Counted from the stretch's first letter, positions 1 to 5,475 are shown. The stretch is 6,658 nucleotides of DNA from Mageeibacillus sp. UBA1193 (GCA_002310155.1 DBYF01000144.1:1-6658), one strand, 5' to 3'. Numbers and translations are program-made. Notes: a model not told the origin generated them from the letters alone.

Positions 1-1251
1 GACAAACAGACGAGCGAGAAATTCGAGTACCGTAATACAGCGACCCTCTACTATAACGATAAGGAACTGGACGACCGTGTGGCCGTCTGGATCAATACAA
101 AGCCTTCCGAGCTGGAGAAACACGTTCTGTACGATGCCGGAAGAGCACCGTACGCGGACTATACGATCATCGTGAACCCGCAGGCCATGGATCTCGATCC
201 GGACAGCGACGATCTTCTGCTTTCCGATGTGATGGGATCGGCACTCGACATCGATCTGGATTCCATCACAATCAACGGTCAGGCAGCCCCATCCGGCGCG
301 GTCAACATCGCTTCCGGAAGCCGTACATTCACGATCAAGCTGAAGGATTCGACCAGATACACGATCAAGTACCGTGCACGCGTGAACCTCGTAAAGGACT
401 CGGATCTTAACGAGAGTAATGCTAACAATGTCTGCCAGCTGGTCGGCGTGGTTACCCACGGTGACGATAACACCGCCTGCATCAAGGGTAAGGTATATGA
501 GAGTGCCGCAAGTTCTTCTTCGAACATCGGATACGCAACACTTAACATCATTAAGCAAGACAGTGTCGATACAGGTAAGCTTCTTTCCGACGCGACATTC
601 AAAGTATCCGCGGCGACCCTGAACGGACAGACCGTAACCGGTACCACAAGCATCGGATCCGGATCGACAAACAGCGCCGGTAAAGTGACATTCACCTCTC
701 TGGTAAGAGGCACGATCTACCTGTGTGTAGAGACAGATGCACCGGACGGATACGAACTGGATGAGACTCCGTTCTTCATCGTATTCGCGGAGAAGTCCAC
801 TTCAACCTATCCTTCTACCGTTACATATGCAGGTAAGTCTTATCCTGTCACGGTCATTGAATACTCTCACTATTCCGCGGATCATTATGTCGAGAACGTA
901 CAGGAGACGGTTCCGACCAATTCGGCTCCTTCTGAGCCGACAACGACCACAACCTCTGATCCTCAGGAGTCCGGAACGACATCTTCCGAAACCACAGCAG
1001 TTCCTTCTATCACCGATCCTTCCGATCCGGCAGAGCCGTCTGAAACAACAGGAGATGTAAACGATGCAAACCGTGCCAAGGCAGTCGTCGAAGAGCCGAC
1101 AACTACAACGACCACTAAGGCCGCAACAAACGGCATCGTAAAGACCGGTGAGACCATGAGTGTACTGGCATTCATCGGCGGAGGCTTTATCACAGTTTCC
1201 TTCCTGGCAGTACTGATCCTGGCGAAGAAAGATATGGAAACGGAAGAGTAA
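1..1251 (+). CDS. Cell-wall-anchored surface adhesin with Cna-B/SpaA domain, C-terminal part (5' end outside window)
   Basis: The reading frame is open from base 1, so this is the last 416 residues of a larger protein; the GTG at 79 is an internal valine codon. Visible residues 1-30 look like the end of one isopeptide-type adhesin domain (R-N-T-A-T near residue 12). Residues about 36-150 form a second such domain, with K40 and N142 as plausible isopeptide partners. Residues about 177-302 form a SpaA/Cna-B prealbumin-like domain: K185 in a beta strand, E244 in the family-typical V-E-T-D-A-P-D-G-Y motif, and N299 near the end as the likely bond partner. A Thr/Ser/Pro/Glu linker follows (about 303-377), then I-V-K-T-G-E at 379-384, a hydrophobic segment (about 386-408) and K-K-D-M-E-T-E-E. 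That is sortase-signal architecture, although the usual L-P of LPXTG is replaced. The inferred role is a pilin or adhesin displayed on the cell wall. The family is clear; the ligand and the start are unknown. Confidence 0.88.
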   Translation, partial: DKQTSEKFEYRNTATLYYNDKELDDRVAVWINTKPSELEKHVLYDAGRAPYADYTIIVNPQAMDLDPDSDDLLLSDVMGSALDIDLDSITINGQAAPSGAVNIASGSRTFTIKLKDSTRYTIKYRARVNLVKDSDLNESNANNVCQLVGVVTHGDDNTACIKGKVYESAASSSSNIGYATLNIIKQDSVDTGKLLSDATFKVSAATLNGQTVTGTTSIGSGSTNSAGKVTFTSLVRGTIYLCVETDAPDGYELDETPFFIVFAEKSTSTYPSTVTYAGKSYPVTVIEYSHYSADHYVENVQETVPTNSAPSEPTTTTTSDPQESGTTSSETTAVPSITDPSDPAEPSETTGDVNDANRAKAVVEEPTTTTTTKAATNGIVKTGETMSVLAFIGGGFITVSFLAVLILAKKDMETEE

Positions 1252-1258
1252 ACCATAC

Positions 1259-1287
1259 TTTCGCGGAAGAGTGCATTTCGCGAAGAA
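1259..1287. repeat. Short direct repeat just after the adhesin stop codon
   Basis: Two near-identical 12-mers, TTTCGCGGAAGA (1259-1270) and TTTCGCGAAGAA (1276-1287), lie 8-36 bases past the adhesin stop. The same bases can also form a weak 6-bp hairpin, TTCGCG with CGCGAA. There is no T-run directly after it, so it does not look like an intrinsic terminator alone. It may be chance, a 3' UTR element or a protein-binding site. Confidence 0.3.
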
Positions 1288-1310
1288 TAACTAAAAAACG
1301 GTTACAGTTT

Positions 1311-1375
1311 TGCCCCGTTCTGTAGTTTAGTAGACATCCCCTCAAGACATGTCGCTAAGACTACGGAACAGGGCA
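1311..1375. terminator. Long imperfect hairpin downstream of the adhesin; possible terminator or structured RNA
   Basis: The arms TGCCCCGTTCTGTAG (1311-1325) and CTACGGAACAGGGCA (1361-1375) pair over 15 positions with one mismatch and one G-U. The helix can be extended inward by TTAG/CTAA (1327-1330 with 1355-1358) and GACAT/ATGTC (1333-1337 with 1349-1353), leaving an 11-base loop of CCCCTCAAGAC. On the plus strand only TTTCT follows, so it is a poor classic terminator, though it sits where the adhesin transcript should end. Either strand can fold almost equally well. Alternatives are a small structured RNA, an RNase-processing or stabilising element, or a relic of a miniature inverted-repeat element. 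Confidence 0.5.
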
Positions 1376-1385
1376 TTTCTGCATA

Positions 1386-1414
1386 TTGAGACTTCTCTTC
1401 TCCAATGGTAAATT
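1386..1414 (+). promoter_or_regulatory. Predicted sigma-A promoter for the micropeptide unit
   Basis: TTGAGA (1386-1391, five of six matches to the -35 consensus) is separated by 17 bases from TAAATT (1409-1414, four of six to the -10). The -10 is preceded by an extended -10 TG at 1406-1407. Transcription would begin around 1420-1423, just before the small hairpin at 1424 and about 50 bases before the first micro-ORF. The prediction is by eye, without a scoring matrix. Confidence 0.5.
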
Positions 1415-1423
1415 GTAATCACA

Positions 1424-1443
1424 CCAAGGGAAACAAACCTTGG
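1424..1443 (+). other. 5' UTR hairpin at the predicted transcript start
   Basis: A perfect 6-bp inverted repeat, CCAAGG (1424-1429) and CCTTGG (1438-1443), encloses an 8-base A-rich loop. If the predicted promoter is right, it lies at or within a few bases of the RNA 5' end, where such hairpins commonly stabilise a transcript. It is too far from the first Shine-Dalgarno (1459) to sequester it directly. No known riboswitch class is recognised. Confidence 0.4.
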
Positions 1444-1469
1444 GAGCTTTAAGAAAGCAGGTGATTTCT

Positions 1470-1526
1470 ATGATGACAGGAATAGCGATCTTCACGCTCG
1501 TCCTCTGCGCAGCCCCAACAAATTAG
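1470..1526 (+). CDS. Hydrophobic 18-residue micropeptide, function unknown
   Basis: The reading frame encodes MMTGIAIFTLVLCAAPTN. It is preceded by AGGTGAT at 1459-1465, a strong match to the extended anti-Shine-Dalgarno complement, 4 bases before the ATG; a second in-frame ATG follows at 1473. The peptide has one hydrophobic stretch of about 12 residues (Gly-Ile to Ala-Ala) with a Cys, and no charged residue at all. It might insert in or associate with the membrane, act as a translated leader, or be a type I toxin-like peptide; it resembles no family I can name. The case for it being real is the ribosome binding site and its place in a promoter-to-terminator unit with a second micro-ORF. At this length a chance ORF remains possible. 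Confidence 0.45.
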   Translation: MMTGIAIFTLVLCAAPTN

Positions 1527-1583
1527 TACTTATCGCACTGTCATAAGAGAATGATCGAATACATTGAGAAGGAGGAACAAAAC

Positions 1584-1652
1584 ATGTTTATTTGCTCATT
1601 AATGGTCGTATTTCTGGGAATCGGAGCAATTGCCTGCCACGTCTGCAGATAA
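1584..1652 (+). CDS. 22-residue single-pass membrane micropeptide ending in Cys-His-Val-Cys-Arg, function unknown
   Basis: The ATG at 1584 follows a textbook GGAGG (1571-1575) with an 8-base spacer. The peptide begins M-F-I-C-S-L-M-V-V-F-L-G and ends A-C-H-V-C-R: about 18 hydrophobic residues, then a short tail with C18, H19 and C21, plus C4 near the start. That fits a single transmembrane helix with a small thiol/imidazole cluster at one face. An in-frame ATG at 1551 would give a 33-residue form with a charged head (M-I-E-Y-I-E-K-E-E-Q-N), but it lacks a well-spaced ribosome site and would bury the GGAGG in coding sequence, so the shorter form is preferred. It lies 57 bases after the first micro-ORF and about 40 bases before the terminator. 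A type I toxin-like, transporter-accessory or signalling peptide are all conceivable; none is demonstrated. Confidence 0.55.
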   Translation: MFICSLMVVFLGIGAIACHVCR

Positions 1653-1692
1653 GACGGCTTAGAGAATAACACCACACATAAGAACTAAAATA

Positions 1693-1755
1693 AGAGAGAT
1701 TTCAAAGCGTTCGTTTTAGAGTTTGTACGAAAACGCTTCAGGGGTCTCCTTTTTT
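1693..1755 (+). terminator. Intrinsic terminator of the micropeptide unit, possibly bidirectional
   Basis: The core stem is AAGCGTT (1705-1711) with AACGCTT (1732-1738), extended inward by CGT/ACG (1712-1714 with 1727-1729) across a 2-base bulge. It is extended outward by weaker G-U-rich pairing between the GAGATTTC and GGGGTCTC segments, and is followed by six T residues at 1750-1755. The T-run touches the stop codon of the convergent minus-strand gene. On the minus strand the structure is followed by a looser T-rich stretch (complement of 1685-1697), so it could also stop transcription from the other side. Confidence 0.7.
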
Positions 1756-1978
1756 AGTATATCGTTTTGATCTTATCGGGATCGGTCCCCGTCCTTCTGC
1801 AAAACTCAGAGATGTTGAGCGGGGTGGAAACGACCTGTATATCACGAAAATGACCGGTGGAGCGATCGACAAATCCGACGGTCGCTTCACCGGTACATAT
1901 ACTCTTCTTTATGGCCGGTTCTTCCTTTTCGGGATCGAAAGGGATCGGCTTTTCCTGTTTCTTACGGAAGATACTCAT
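1754..1978 (-). CDS. Conserved small Clostridia-type protein of unknown function (74 residues)
   Basis: This is a small soluble protein with no signal peptide or membrane helix. It has a basic/Pro start (M-S-I-F-R-K-K-Q-E-K-P), F-D-P-E-K at 14-18, a distinctive K-K-S-I-C-T-G-E motif at 24-31 followed by G-F-V-D-R-S-T-G-H-F (35-44), and E-F-C-R-R (58-62) before a C-terminal D-K-I-K-T-I-Y. From memory, similar 70-75 residue proteins with an S-I-C-T-G-E motif are common in Clostridia and are sometimes mislabelled as a dehydrogenase; at this size an enzyme is unlikely. Its ATG overlaps the stop of the upstream gene as ATGA. No Shine-Dalgarno is visible before it, so translation probably depends on re-initiation after the zinc-ribbon protein. 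C28 and C60 could be functional thiols or metal ligands. The real role is unknown. Confidence 0.8.
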   Translation of the reverse strand: MSIFRKKQEKPIPFDPEKEEPAIKKSICTGEATVGFVDRSTGHFRDIQVVSTPLNISEFCRRTGTDPDKIKTIY

Positions 1979-3897
1979 CGCATGCGAAGGTATTCAGCGT
2001 ACTTTTCCTGCTTCTTCTTTTCCTTGAGGATACCGACGATGCCGGCGATCAGGATCATGGCAGCGCCTGCGCAGAGGAGCCAGAAACCGATATCCTGGCC
2101 AACGCTACCACCCTTCTTGATCTGGGTGATATCGTACCAGAGATAATAGTTCTCGGCACTGGCAGCCACTACAGAAAGGATACCTACTGTAACGACGCCC
2201 TTATTTCTTCCGAAGAATCCGAAGACCAGACCCAGTGCGGCAAGGAGCAGGAAACCATATCCTTCCGTTCGGCTGATCAGGGTGATATCGAACTTCTGAC
2301 CGCCCAGCTTGTAGGTGATCATATCGGTAAATACAGATGCCGCCATTGCGATCGATGCGAGCATCGCGATAACGTTCGGAGTATTTGCCTTCATGTTGGC
2401 GATCGAGCCGCTCTTCGGGAACTGGTAACCGCAGCCACGGCAGTTCTTCTCGGTATTGAAGCTGATCGTTTTGCAGATCGGGCATGTACGTGTCGCCGCG
2501 GAGATCTCGCCGGAACCCGGACGTTCGATCGTCTTCTGCGGAGCAGGTTCACTGGAACCAGGTACATATTTTCCTCTCGGAACATTTGCAGCTTTCGGCT
2601 TCGCATCATCAGACTTCGAAGAAGCGGAAGACGGTGTATTCTTCGCCGGCGCAAACGGAGACGGACGAGCCGCTTCCTCTGCGGACATAAACGGCGGGAC
2701 CGGTGTAAACGCGTTCTCATCCTTCTTCTTGGAGAGAGAATCGAGATCCCACTCAGGATGCTCTCTGGACATGAGCTTGCCCGGGCCTGCGGATGCTGCC
2801 TCTGCAGCCGCGCCTCTCAGAAGCGAAGGTGCTTCTTCCTGCTCTTCCTGCGGACGGGAACTTGCTCTTTCTTCCTTCTGCGGTTCCGGTCTTGCTGCCG
2901 GACGCGGTGCAGGAGCGGAAGGTTCACGGTTGGTCTGCGGTCTGGCCATAGGCTTGACCATCGGCTTAATGCCCTGGCTCTGTCTGGAAGATGTCATGCT
3001 CTTCGGAAGCGGAGCAAGAAGGTTGATGCCTTCATCGTCATCTTCCTCAACTGCAGGTTCTTCTACTTTCTCAGGCTCACCGGAAACATCCGGGAAATCC
3101 GGGAGAGGTTCTTCTTCAGGGATAGCCGCACCGGTAAGAAGATCGTTCTCTTCCGTCAGAGCAGGCTCTTCTACATACTCGGCTTCTTCCGTATATTCAG
3201 GTTCAGCGTATTCCGGTTCTTCAACATATTCAGCAGTTTCTTCGTACTGCTCTGTCTCTTCGTACTCAGGAACAGTATCGAGATCCTCAGCATACTCTTC
3301 TGCAGGAAGTTCTTCCGCATACTCTTCAACATACTCGGTTGCTTCCTCGGTGTACTGGGGTTCTTCGTCACCGAATGCAGGAACATCTTCCACGTACTGT
3401 TCTTCCGCCGGAAGTTCTTCTGCATATTCTTCGGTATATTCCTCAGTATATTCTTCTGTGTATTCTTCAGGATATTCTGCTGCTTCCGGATCCTCGACGT
3501 ACTGCTGTTCGTCAACATACTGCTGCTCATCAACGTACTCTTCCGCGTAGCCTTCTTCAGCTTCTGCATACTGAGTCTCGTCAACATACTCGACAGGCTC
3601 TTCGACGTATTCTTCTACGTACTCTTCCGCAGCGTCAGCGTATTCTTCAACTACTTCCTCGGATTCAGCATATTCAGGCTCCTCGGCATCACCAAATACC
3701 GGGAGGTCTTCTACGTACTCTTCAGATTCAGGGAGTTCTTCCAGTAACTCTGCATCTTCTAACGGGACATCATCGATGACTTCAGGTTCACTCTCAGGAG
3801 CTGCGCCCTGGTCCATATTGATCAGTTCTGCGCCACAGCGACCACAGACTGTAATCTTACCGAGCACCTTCTGCCCACATTCAGGACAAATCTTCAT
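1975..3897 (-). CDS. Twin zinc-ribbon membrane protein with acidic tyrosine-rich repeats, function unknown (640 residues)
   Basis: Domains in order: a zinc ribbon at the very N-terminus (C4, C7, C18, C21; CxxC-10-CxxC); a highly acidic Glu/Tyr repeat region (about 35-250); a second acidic stretch with D-D-D-E near 286-289; a basic, Pro/Ala/Arg-rich disordered segment (about 299-460); a second zinc ribbon of identical spacing (C472, C475, C486, C489); then four predicted membrane helices (about 508-529, 546-563, 567-588, 603-624) and a Lys-rich tail. There is no signal peptide, so the long N-terminal part should be cytoplasmic. The ATG follows GAGGGGAG (complement of 3907-3914) about 10 bases upstream. 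Zinc-ribbon plus four-helix proteins are common uncharacterised proteins in Firmicutes; the acidic array is the unusual part. It could be a scaffold, a binder of basic proteins or ions, or a membrane-tethered regulator. It overlaps the 74-residue gene by 4 bases. The reading frame is confident; function is not recognised. Confidence 0.85.
   Translation of the reverse strand: MKICPECGQKVLGKITVCGRCGAELINMDQGAAPESEPEVIDDVPLEDAELLEELPESEEYVEDLPVFGDAEEPEYAESEEVVEEYADAAEEYVEEYVEEPVEYVDETQYAEAEEGYAEEYVDEQQYVDEQQYVEDPEAAEYPEEYTEEYTEEYTEEYAEELPAEEQYVEDVPAFGDEEPQYTEEATEYVEEYAEELPAEEYAEDLDTVPEYEETEQYEETAEYVEEPEYAEPEYTEEAEYVEEPALTEENDLLTGAAIPEEEPLPDFPDVSGEPEKVEEPAVEEDDDEGINLLAPLPKSMTSSRQSQGIKPMVKPMARPQTNREPSAPAPRPAARPEPQKEERASSRPQEEQEEAPSLLRGAAAEAASAGPGKLMSREHPEWDLDSLSKKKDENAFTPVPPFMSAEEAARPSPFAPAKNTPSSASSKSDDAKPKAANVPRGKYVPGSSEPAPQKTIERPGSGEISAATRTCPICKTISFNTEKNCRGCGYQFPKSGSIANMKANTPNVIAMLASIAMAASVFTDMITYKLGGQKFDITLISRTEGYGFLLLAALGLVFGFFGRNKGVVTVGILSVVAASAENYYLWYDITQIKKGGSVGQDIGFWLLCAGAAMILIAGIVGILKEKKKQEKYAEYLRMR
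3166..3717 (-). repeat. Coding repeat array for the Glu/Tyr-rich region
   Basis: This stretch encodes residues 61-244 of the zinc-ribbon protein. Twenty-seven tyrosines fall between residues 61 and 241, mostly four to seven residues apart and flanked by Glu. Local tandem units include a 12-bp unit coding Y-T-E-E (residues 142-161, bases 3415-3474) and an 18-bp unit coding Y-V-D-E-Q-Q (residues 121-135, bases 3493-3537). A longer block, E-D-(L/V)-P-(V/A)-F-G-D, occurs twice (residues 63-70 and 170-177). Synonymous differences between copies point to old duplications with divergence, although the 12-bp part could still change length by slippage. Confidence 0.85.
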
Positions 3898-3939
3898 ATC
3901 TGTATACTCCCCTCAAGATATAAAACATATCTGAATACT

Positions 3940-3968
3940 ATTATCACCTATATAAAGCCTCAACGCAA
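3940..3968 (-). promoter_or_regulatory. Possible promoter for the zinc-ribbon/74-residue gene pair
   Basis: On the minus strand TTGCGT (complement of 3963-3968) lies 17 bases from GATAAT (complement of 3940-3945), about 43 bases before the start codon. The -10 matches five of six consensus bases and the -35 only three of six. No terminator is visible between the lipoprotein stop at 3978 and this gene, so read-through from the metal-transport operon is also possible. Confidence 0.4.
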
Positions 3969-3977
3969 GATAAAATA

Positions 3978-4634
3978 TCAAATGGAGGAATCGGTCGGGT
4001 CCGACGTCTCCGAAACAAGCTCTGCGTCTCTAAGGATCAGGTAGAGATAGTTCCCTTCTTCGTAGGAGTCAAAGGTTCCGATGACCGTGATCTCGGCCCC
4101 TTCTTGCGGGTAGTCGTCCGGGTACTTGGGATCCCCTTTCAGGGAGAACTCGATCCCCTGGGAACAGCAGGCCGTGGCATCCTGGATGATGCAGGCGAAG
4201 TAATACTTACCTGTCGTTTCATCGTGATACACCGAGAAGTTTCCCTTCATCTTCACGGTCTTTCCTTTATATTTTTCCGGCTCATAGATCATGCCGAGGA
4301 CCTCCGCGTAGACTGTAGTCGCGGACACCTGCGAAAGGTCGACATCGATGCCGTCTTTACTCTTCGAGGTTTCAGGCTCCTCCGGAAGCGTCGCTGTTGA
4401 CGGAGTCTCCGACGGCACTGTCGCGATGGTCGATGGCTTGGTATCTGTCGTCGGGTTCGACGCGTTTTCGGCTGACTGAAGAAGATCGGCCACACCGGTC
4501 GTACCGTTGGCGGCATGGTTATTCCCCTTCTTTTCCTGACCGCAGGAAGTCATCAGGAAAATGGTCATGGCCAGGATCAGAAGAATACTGACCGTTGGAA
4601 TAAGCCTGTTCATTTTGGGGTTCTGGGTATTCAT
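3978..4634 (-). CDS. Lipoprotein with OB-like domain, co-translated with the zinc transporter
   Basis: This is a 218-residue secreted lipoprotein. A longer frame extends 19 codons further upstream, but the ATG at 4634 is preferred because AAAGGAGG lies 8 bases before it and the upstream extension would overlap znuB. Residues about 8-27 are a hydrophobic signal segment ending L-M-T-S-C, with C31 the predicted lipidated cysteine. Residues about 34-95 are a Ser/Thr/Pro/Glu spacer. Residues about 105-210 are a compact beta-rich domain with E-K-Y-K-G-K-T-V-K-M-K-G (120-131), F-S-V-Y-H-D (133-138) and D-A-T-A-C-C-S-Q-G-I-E-F (152-163), then I-T-V-I-G-T-F. This resembles the OB-like domain seen in the C-terminal part of DUF1980/YcgQ-type proteins, including its Cys-Cys pair. 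It is one base after the znuB stop, which suggests strict co-expression. The inferred role is an accessory of metal uptake at the outer membrane face, for example metal or thiol handling; the substrate is unproven. Confidence 0.82.
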   Translation of the reverse strand: MNTQNPKMNRLIPTVSILLILAMTIFLMTSCGQEKKGNNHAANGTTGVADLLQSAENASNPTTDTKPSTIATVPSETPSTATLPEEPETSKSKDGIDVDLSQVSATTVYAEVLGMIYEPEKYKGKTVKMKGNFSVYHDETTGKYYFACIIQDATACCSQGIEFSLKGDPKYPDDYPQEGAEITVIGTFDSYEEGNYLYLILRDAELVSETSDPTDSSI

Positions 4635-4635
4635 A

Positions 4636-5475
4636 TCAATTGCCTCCTTTGATCGCGCCGATGATATAGCAGATGATGAATGCGCCGACATCGACTGCGA
4701 CGATCGTCGAGCCGACAGGAGTTCCCGCGAGGATCGAGATGATGATCCCCGAGAACGCGCAGATCACGGAAAGGATCGCGGAGAAGATCGTGACACTCCG
4801 AAAACTTCTGAAGATCCGCATCGAGGAGATCGCCGGAAAAATGACGAGTGCGGAGATCAGAAGCGATCCGACAAGGTTCATGGCAAGGACAATAATGACC
4901 GCGATAATGACCGCGAGAAGAAGGTTATATCTTCCCGCTTTCGTTCCTGTAGCTACCGCGAAGTCTTCATCGAAAGTGACCGCGAAGATCTTGTTATAAA
5001 ACAGGATGAATACCGCGACGACCAGCACCGAGAGGACAGCACAGAGCCACACAGTCTTCTCGCTTAGGGTCAGGATCGAAGTCGAACCGAATAGCGTCGT
5101 ACAGACGTCTCCGGAGAGGTTCGATGAGGTAGAGAAAACATTCATGAGCAGATAACCGAAGGCAAGAGCGGCGACGGAGATCATGGCGATGGCCGCATCA
5201 CCTTTTATCTTCACTTTCCTGCCTCCGGAAAGAAGAAGGATCGCGCTGCCGACCGTTACGGGGAGGATGATGAGCATGTTGTTGCTGACACCGGCAACGC
5301 CTGCGACACACATCGCGCCAAAAGCTACATGCGAGAGGCCGTCGCCGATATAGGAGAAACGCTTCAGAACGAGCGTGACGCCGAGAAGCGATGAGCACAG
5401 CGCGATCAGCACGCCGACGATCAGGGCGCGCTGGACCATAGGATAGGAAAGGTACATCAAAAGTTTATCTATCAT
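4636..5475 (-). CDS. znuB: Zinc/manganese ABC transporter permease (ZnuB/ABC-3 family)
   Basis: A 279-residue polytopic membrane protein, the usual length for ABC-3 metal permeases, which form a homodimeric channel carrying Zn2+ or Mn2+ from the binding protein across the membrane. Many hydrophobic helices span the protein. The family hallmark G-D-G-L-S-H-V-A-F-G is at 44-53 after an initial helix and L-V-L-K-R-F-S-Y-I, and the C-terminal part carries L-V-G-S-L-L-I-S-A-L-V-I-F-P-A and A-G-T-P-V-G-S-T-I-V, also family-typical. The start codon overlaps the znuC stop as ATGA, and GGGAGGGG lies 7 bases upstream inside znuC, indicating coupled translation. Zinc is favoured over manganese or iron by context and family resemblance, but the permease alone does not prove it. 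Confidence 0.93.
   Translation of the reverse strand: MIDKLLMYLSYPMVQRALIVGVLIALCSSLLGVTLVLKRFSYIGDGLSHVAFGAMCVAGVAGVSNNMLIILPVTVGSAILLLSGGRKVKIKGDAAIAMISVAALAFGYLLMNVFSTSSNLSGDVCTTLFGSTSILTLSEKTVWLCAVLSVLVVAVFILFYNKIFAVTFDEDFAVATGTKAGRYNLLLAVIIAVIIVLAMNLVGSLLISALVIFPAISSMRIFRSFRSVTIFSAILSVICAFSGIIISILAGTPVGSTIVAVDVGAFIICYIIGAIKGGN
4643..4650 (-). promoter_or_regulatory. Ribosome binding site that decides the lipoprotein start
   Basis: On the minus strand AAAGGAGG lies within the last codons of znuB, 8 bases before the ATG at 4634. It supports that ATG over the upstream in-frame ATG at 4691, which has no comparable site and would place a charged Ser/Ala-rich extension before the signal segment. 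Confidence 0.75.

Noticed and set aside
79..81. GTG as the start codon of the adhesin
   Set aside because: The frame is open to base 1 with adhesin-like sequence (R-N-T-A-T-L-Y-Y) and no Shine-Dalgarno precedes the GTG, so it is an internal valine.
1311..1375. Integron attC or phage att site
   Set aside because: The hairpin lacks the GTTRRRY/RYYYAAC core sites of attC, and no integrase, gene cassette or tRNA is nearby.
1415..1470. Riboswitch or T-box leader ahead of the micro-ORFs
   Set aside because: Only one short hairpin is present and no conserved riboswitch or T-box motif is visible in about 50 bases of leader.
3121..3717. CRISPR-like or non-coding repeat array
   Set aside because: The periodicity is codon-based (12 and 18 bp, in frame, variable) with no unique spacers.
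2456..3747. Long plus-strand open frames (364 and 329 codons) opposite the zinc-ribbon gene
   Set aside because: They are made of Ser/Tyr/Thr or Phe/Arg/Ile low-complexity strings mirroring the Glu/Tyr codon repeats on the other strand. They have no sensible start site or domain, while the minus-strand gene has two zinc ribbons and membrane helices.
4635..4691. Upstream ATG at 4691 as the lipoprotein start
   Set aside because: It lies inside znuB, has no good ribosome site, and would put a charged Ser/Ala-rich extension ahead of the signal peptide.
4561..5067. Plus-strand 168-codon frame very rich in Asp, Arg and Glu opposite znuB and the lipoprotein
   Set aside because: The charge-rich composition is what results from reading hydrophobic permease codons in reverse complement; znuB and its neighbour explain the DNA.
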